A DNA stretch of 7,012 nt from Elusimicrobia bacterium CG08_land_8_20_14_0_20_59_10 (lineage in GTDB: Bacteria; Elusimicrobiota; Elusimicrobia; Elusimicrobiales; UBA9959): positions 1 to 7,012 of the forward strand of contig PEXO01000046.1 in assembly GCA_002779045.1 (NCBI GenBank), written 5' to 3'. Positions 5,127-7,012 of the stretch are shown in pieces (positions within the stretch are counted from its first letter, which is position 1; each line of letters opens with the position of its first letter). The translations under genes were made by a program, and so were the position numbers. Below the pieces are notes generated by a model. That model searched no databases. It was not told where the DNA came from and was given only the letters and a program-made list of their open reading frames with translations.

Positions 5127-6281
5127 ATGAAAGACAAATACGATGTAATCATCATCGGCGCGGGCAGCGTGGGCGTACCGCTGGCCCTGGCGCTGGCCGA
5201 AAGAAAACTCAAAACCCTGGTGCTGGAAGCGGAGGCCTCCCCGGGACAGGGCCAGAACAAATGCGCCATAGGCGGCCTGCGCGCCACGCATTCCGACGGC
5301 TCCAAGATCAAAGCCTGCCTGCGCAGCCTCAGCATCTTCTCCGGCTGGAAGAAAAAGCACGGCGACGATATAGGCTGGATAAAAGGCGGCTACCTCTTCC
5401 CGGTCTACACGGAGAACGACGAGCTGGTATTGAAGGAACTGTTGAAGGTGCAGCGGGGCTTCGGCCTGAACATAGACTGGATAGACGCCGCCAGGGTGCG
5501 CGCGCTGGTGCCCGGCATAGCCGCCACCGACCTGCGCGGCGGCACCTGGTCGCCCGACGACGGCTCGGCCTCGCCGCTGCTGGCCATAAACGCTTTTTAC
5601 CGGCGCGCCGTAAAGCTGGGCGCGGAGTTCCGCTTCAAGGAGCCCGTGACGGAAATACTTTCCCGGAACGGCGCGGTCACCGGCTTGCGTACCGCGCGGG
5701 GCAGCTACGGCGCGAAGTGGGTGGTAAATGCCGCCGGCGCGCAGGCCGCCGCAGTCTCGGAGCTGGCCGGGATAAAGGTCCCGGTAAGGCCGGACTGCCA
5801 CGAGGCCGGCATAACCGAACCGGCGGAAAGGTTCTTCGAGCCGATGGTGGTGGACCTGCGCCCCGGCGACAAATCCAAGAATTATTATTTCTACCAGAAC
5901 TTCGAAGGGCAGCTAGTGTTCTGCCTCACCCCGCAGCCGCAGCTCTGGGGCGCGGACCGGCGCTCCACCTCCGAATTCCTGCCGGAGATCTCAAAGCGGA
6001 TGATAGCGCTGCTGCCGAACGTGGCCAACCTGAAGGTGCGCCGCACCTGGCGCGGGCTCTACCCCATGACGCCCGACGGCTTCCCCGTGGCGGACCTCCC
6101 GGCGGCGCTGAAAGGCTATGTGCTGGCGGTGGGGATGTGCGGGCAGGGCTTCATGCTGGGCCCGGGCCTGGGCCAGGCCCTGGCCGCGCATATAGCGGGC
6201 AAGCCCTCCGCCGAAGATACGGAAATACTGGCCGGCTTTAAACTGAACCGCAGCTTCTCCGGCCAGGAGAAACTTAAGTAA
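5127..6281 (+). CDS. DAO-family FAD-dependent amine/imino-acid dehydrogenase subunit
   Basis: Predicted 384-residue cytoplasmic flavoenzyme of the D-amino-acid oxidase/glycine oxidase/sarcosine oxidase-beta superfamily, a usual length for that group. The N-terminal Rossmann motif GAGSVG (11-16) with an acidic E34 at the end of the second strand binds FAD. GGLR (49-52) matches the GGIR-type motif of the sarcosine and proline dehydrogenase branch. The C-terminal FAD cap signature RTWRGLYPMTPDGFP (306-320) is followed by GMCGQGFMLGPGLG (336-349). It probably oxidises the C-N bond of an amino or imino acid and passes electrons to the product of the upstream gene. Closest functional analogues are proline dehydrogenase beta, HcnC, opine oxidase OoxB and D-hydroxyproline dehydrogenase; which substrate applies cannot be settled from sequence. 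Co-orientation with the upstream gene suggests an operon despite the 125-bp gap, which a repeat element fills. Confidence 0.88.
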   Translation: MKDKYDVIIIGAGSVGVPLALALAERKLKTLVLEAEASPGQGQNKCAIGGLRATHSDGSKIKACLRSLSIFSGWKKKHGDDIGWIKGGYLFPVYTENDELVLKELLKVQRGFGLNIDWIDAARVRALVPGIAATDLRGGTWSPDDGSASPLLAINAFYRRAVKLGAEFRFKEPVTEILSRNGAVTGLRTARGSYGAKWVVNAAGAQAAAVSELAGIKVPVRPDCHEAGITEPAERFFEPMVVDLRPGDKSKNYYFYQNFEGQLVFCLTPQPQLWGADRRSTSEFLPEISKRMIALLPNVANLKVRRTWRGLYPMTPDGFPVADLPAALKGYVLAVGMCGQGFMLGPGLGQALAAHIAGKPSAEDTEILAGFKLNRSFSGQEKLK

Positions 6282-6288
6282 GGGCTCG

Positions 6289-7012
6289 TTACTTCCCGGC
6301 GGGAACTCCGGCGTTCTTCTTTAATTGCAGCACGCTTTCCAGGGTCTGTTTCACCTGCGGGTTGTCCGGGGCCAGCGCCAGGGCGTCACGCAGATGCAGT
6401 TCCGCCTCCGCGTATTTCCCCGCATTTGCCGCCGCTATCCCCCAGTTGAGGTGAAAAGGGACCTCCCGCCCCTTGAGGCCCACCGCGGAGCGGAAGGATT
6501 GCTCAGCTTCGGCGGCCCGCCCCAGCGAGAGCAGGGCCATGCCCATATTATTGTGCGCTTCGGCCAGCGACGGGTCTATTTTCAAAGCAACACGGAAAGC
6601 CTCCACGGCCTCTTCCCTTTTCCCCAGCGTGTACAGGGCCATGCCCAGGTTGCTGTGCGGCTCGGCCAGGCCCGGCCTTAAGGCGATGGCCTCCTTGAAC
6701 TGGCCGGCCGCCTCCCCCGCTTTTCCGGCCGACAATAGCGCCAGCCCGTAATTATTGCGGGCCCTGGCATAACCGGGGTCCAGCCTTACCAGCTCGCCTT
6801 TATGGAAGACTTCCTCCGCCTTTCTGCCGGCCAGTGCCGCCAGGCGGGCAAGATGCTCATGCGCCTGGGAGAAATCGGGGTTCAGCTCCAGCGACCGGCG
6901 GAAATGCTTTTCGGCCTCTTCGTACCTGCCAAGTTCCGCCAGCACAGCGCCCAGGTTGCAATGCGCCTCGTAAAAGTCCGGCTGGCGCTCCAGCACCGCG
7001 GTCCAGTGCTTC
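6289..7012 (-). CDS. Tetratricopeptide-repeat protein, N-terminus beyond the window
   Basis: The frame is open to the right edge, so only the C-terminal 240 residues are visible. A GTG at 6996 is internal to the repeat pattern and is unlikely to be the start. Six complete 34-residue TPRs can be laid end to end from FYEAHCNLG onward. They have typical positions such as G-x-x-x-x-x-x-G-[KR]-x-x-E-A and N/D-P at the ends, as in LAEAHNNMGMALLSLGR. A short helical tail ends in VPAGK. TPR arrays mediate protein-protein contacts; in related bacterial proteins they often follow a membrane glycosyltransferase-like or O-GlcNAc-transferase-like domain, which would lie outside this window. It converges on the redox operon with 7 bp between stop codons, so the two transcripts probably overlap at their 3' ends. 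Confidence 0.88.
   Translation of the reverse strand, partial: KHWTAVLERQPDFYEAHCNLGAVLAELGRYEEAEKHFRRSLELNPDFSQAHEHLARLAALAGRKAEEVFHKGELVRLDPGYARARNNYGLALLSAGKAGEAAGQFKEAIALRPGLAEPHSNLGMALYTLGKREEAVEAFRVALKIDPSLAEAHNNMGMALLSLGRAAEAEQSFRSAVGLKGREVPFHLNWGIAAANAGKYAEAELHLRDALALAPDNPQVKQTLESVLQLKKNAGVPAGK

Noticed and set aside
5060..6241. Arg-rich plus-strand frame of 393 codons overlapping the DAO-family gene
   Set aside because: It is a shifted frame of the real gene, with extreme Arg/Gly composition and no conserved motif.
6276..6294. Inverted repeat AAGTAA-N7-TTACTT spanning both convergent stop codons, considered as a bidirectional terminator
   Set aside because: The symmetry follows from both proteins ending in Lys-stop (AAG TAA). 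The stem is AT-rich, only 6 bp, and no T run follows.

Overview
The window is GC-rich bacterial DNA, apart from a visibly AT-richer patch at about 50-340. Isoleucine is often encoded by ATA and arginine by AGG. It holds three complete genes and one gene cut by the right edge. No rRNA, tRNA, transposase, phage gene or CRISPR array is visible. A glycosyltransferase-C (GT-C)-like membrane protein fused to TPRs beside another TPR protein suits an environmental lineage such as Elusimicrobiota, Omnitrophota or a relative. That placement is an impression from gene style, not a proof.

Layout. Positions 1-702 hold no convincing gene. They contain degenerate repeated units (about 73-356), one copy of a 108-bp interspersed stem-loop element (372-479), a perfect 22-bp palindrome (519-540) and a separate long hairpin (580-625). 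A membrane protein with a TMTC/PMT-like N-terminal half and C-terminal TPRs runs leftward (703-2718). A 186-bp divergent intergenic region (2719-2904) follows, with an AT-rich promoter island and two perfect tandem copies of a 46-bp unit. Then comes a rightward two-gene redox operon. The first gene (2905-5001) fuses a [2Fe-2S] domain, an FAD/NAD(P) disulfide-reductase-type flavoprotein, two [4Fe-4S] motifs and a BFD-type [2Fe-2S] domain. The second (5127-6281) is a DAO-family FAD amine/imino-acid dehydrogenase subunit. A second 108-bp element copy fills the gap between them. A leftward TPR protein (6289 to the right edge) converges on the operon with 7 bp between stop codons.

How the genes work together. 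The two operon genes resemble the paired subunits of dye-linked proline or hydroxyproline dehydrogenase, hydrogen cyanide synthase (HcnABC), opine oxidase and heteromeric sarcosine oxidase. The small subunit probably oxidises a secondary or primary amino acid, and the large fused subunit carries electrons away through its iron-sulfur centres and second flavin. The substrate cannot be read from the sequence. The TPR genes on either side have no evident functional link to the operon.

The most unusual signal is non-coding. A 32-nt hairpin module occurs four times: once in each 108-bp element and, inverted, once in each 46-bp tandem unit. The two classes differ at two base pairs of the apical stem by compensatory double substitutions, which suggests the folded form is what is conserved.
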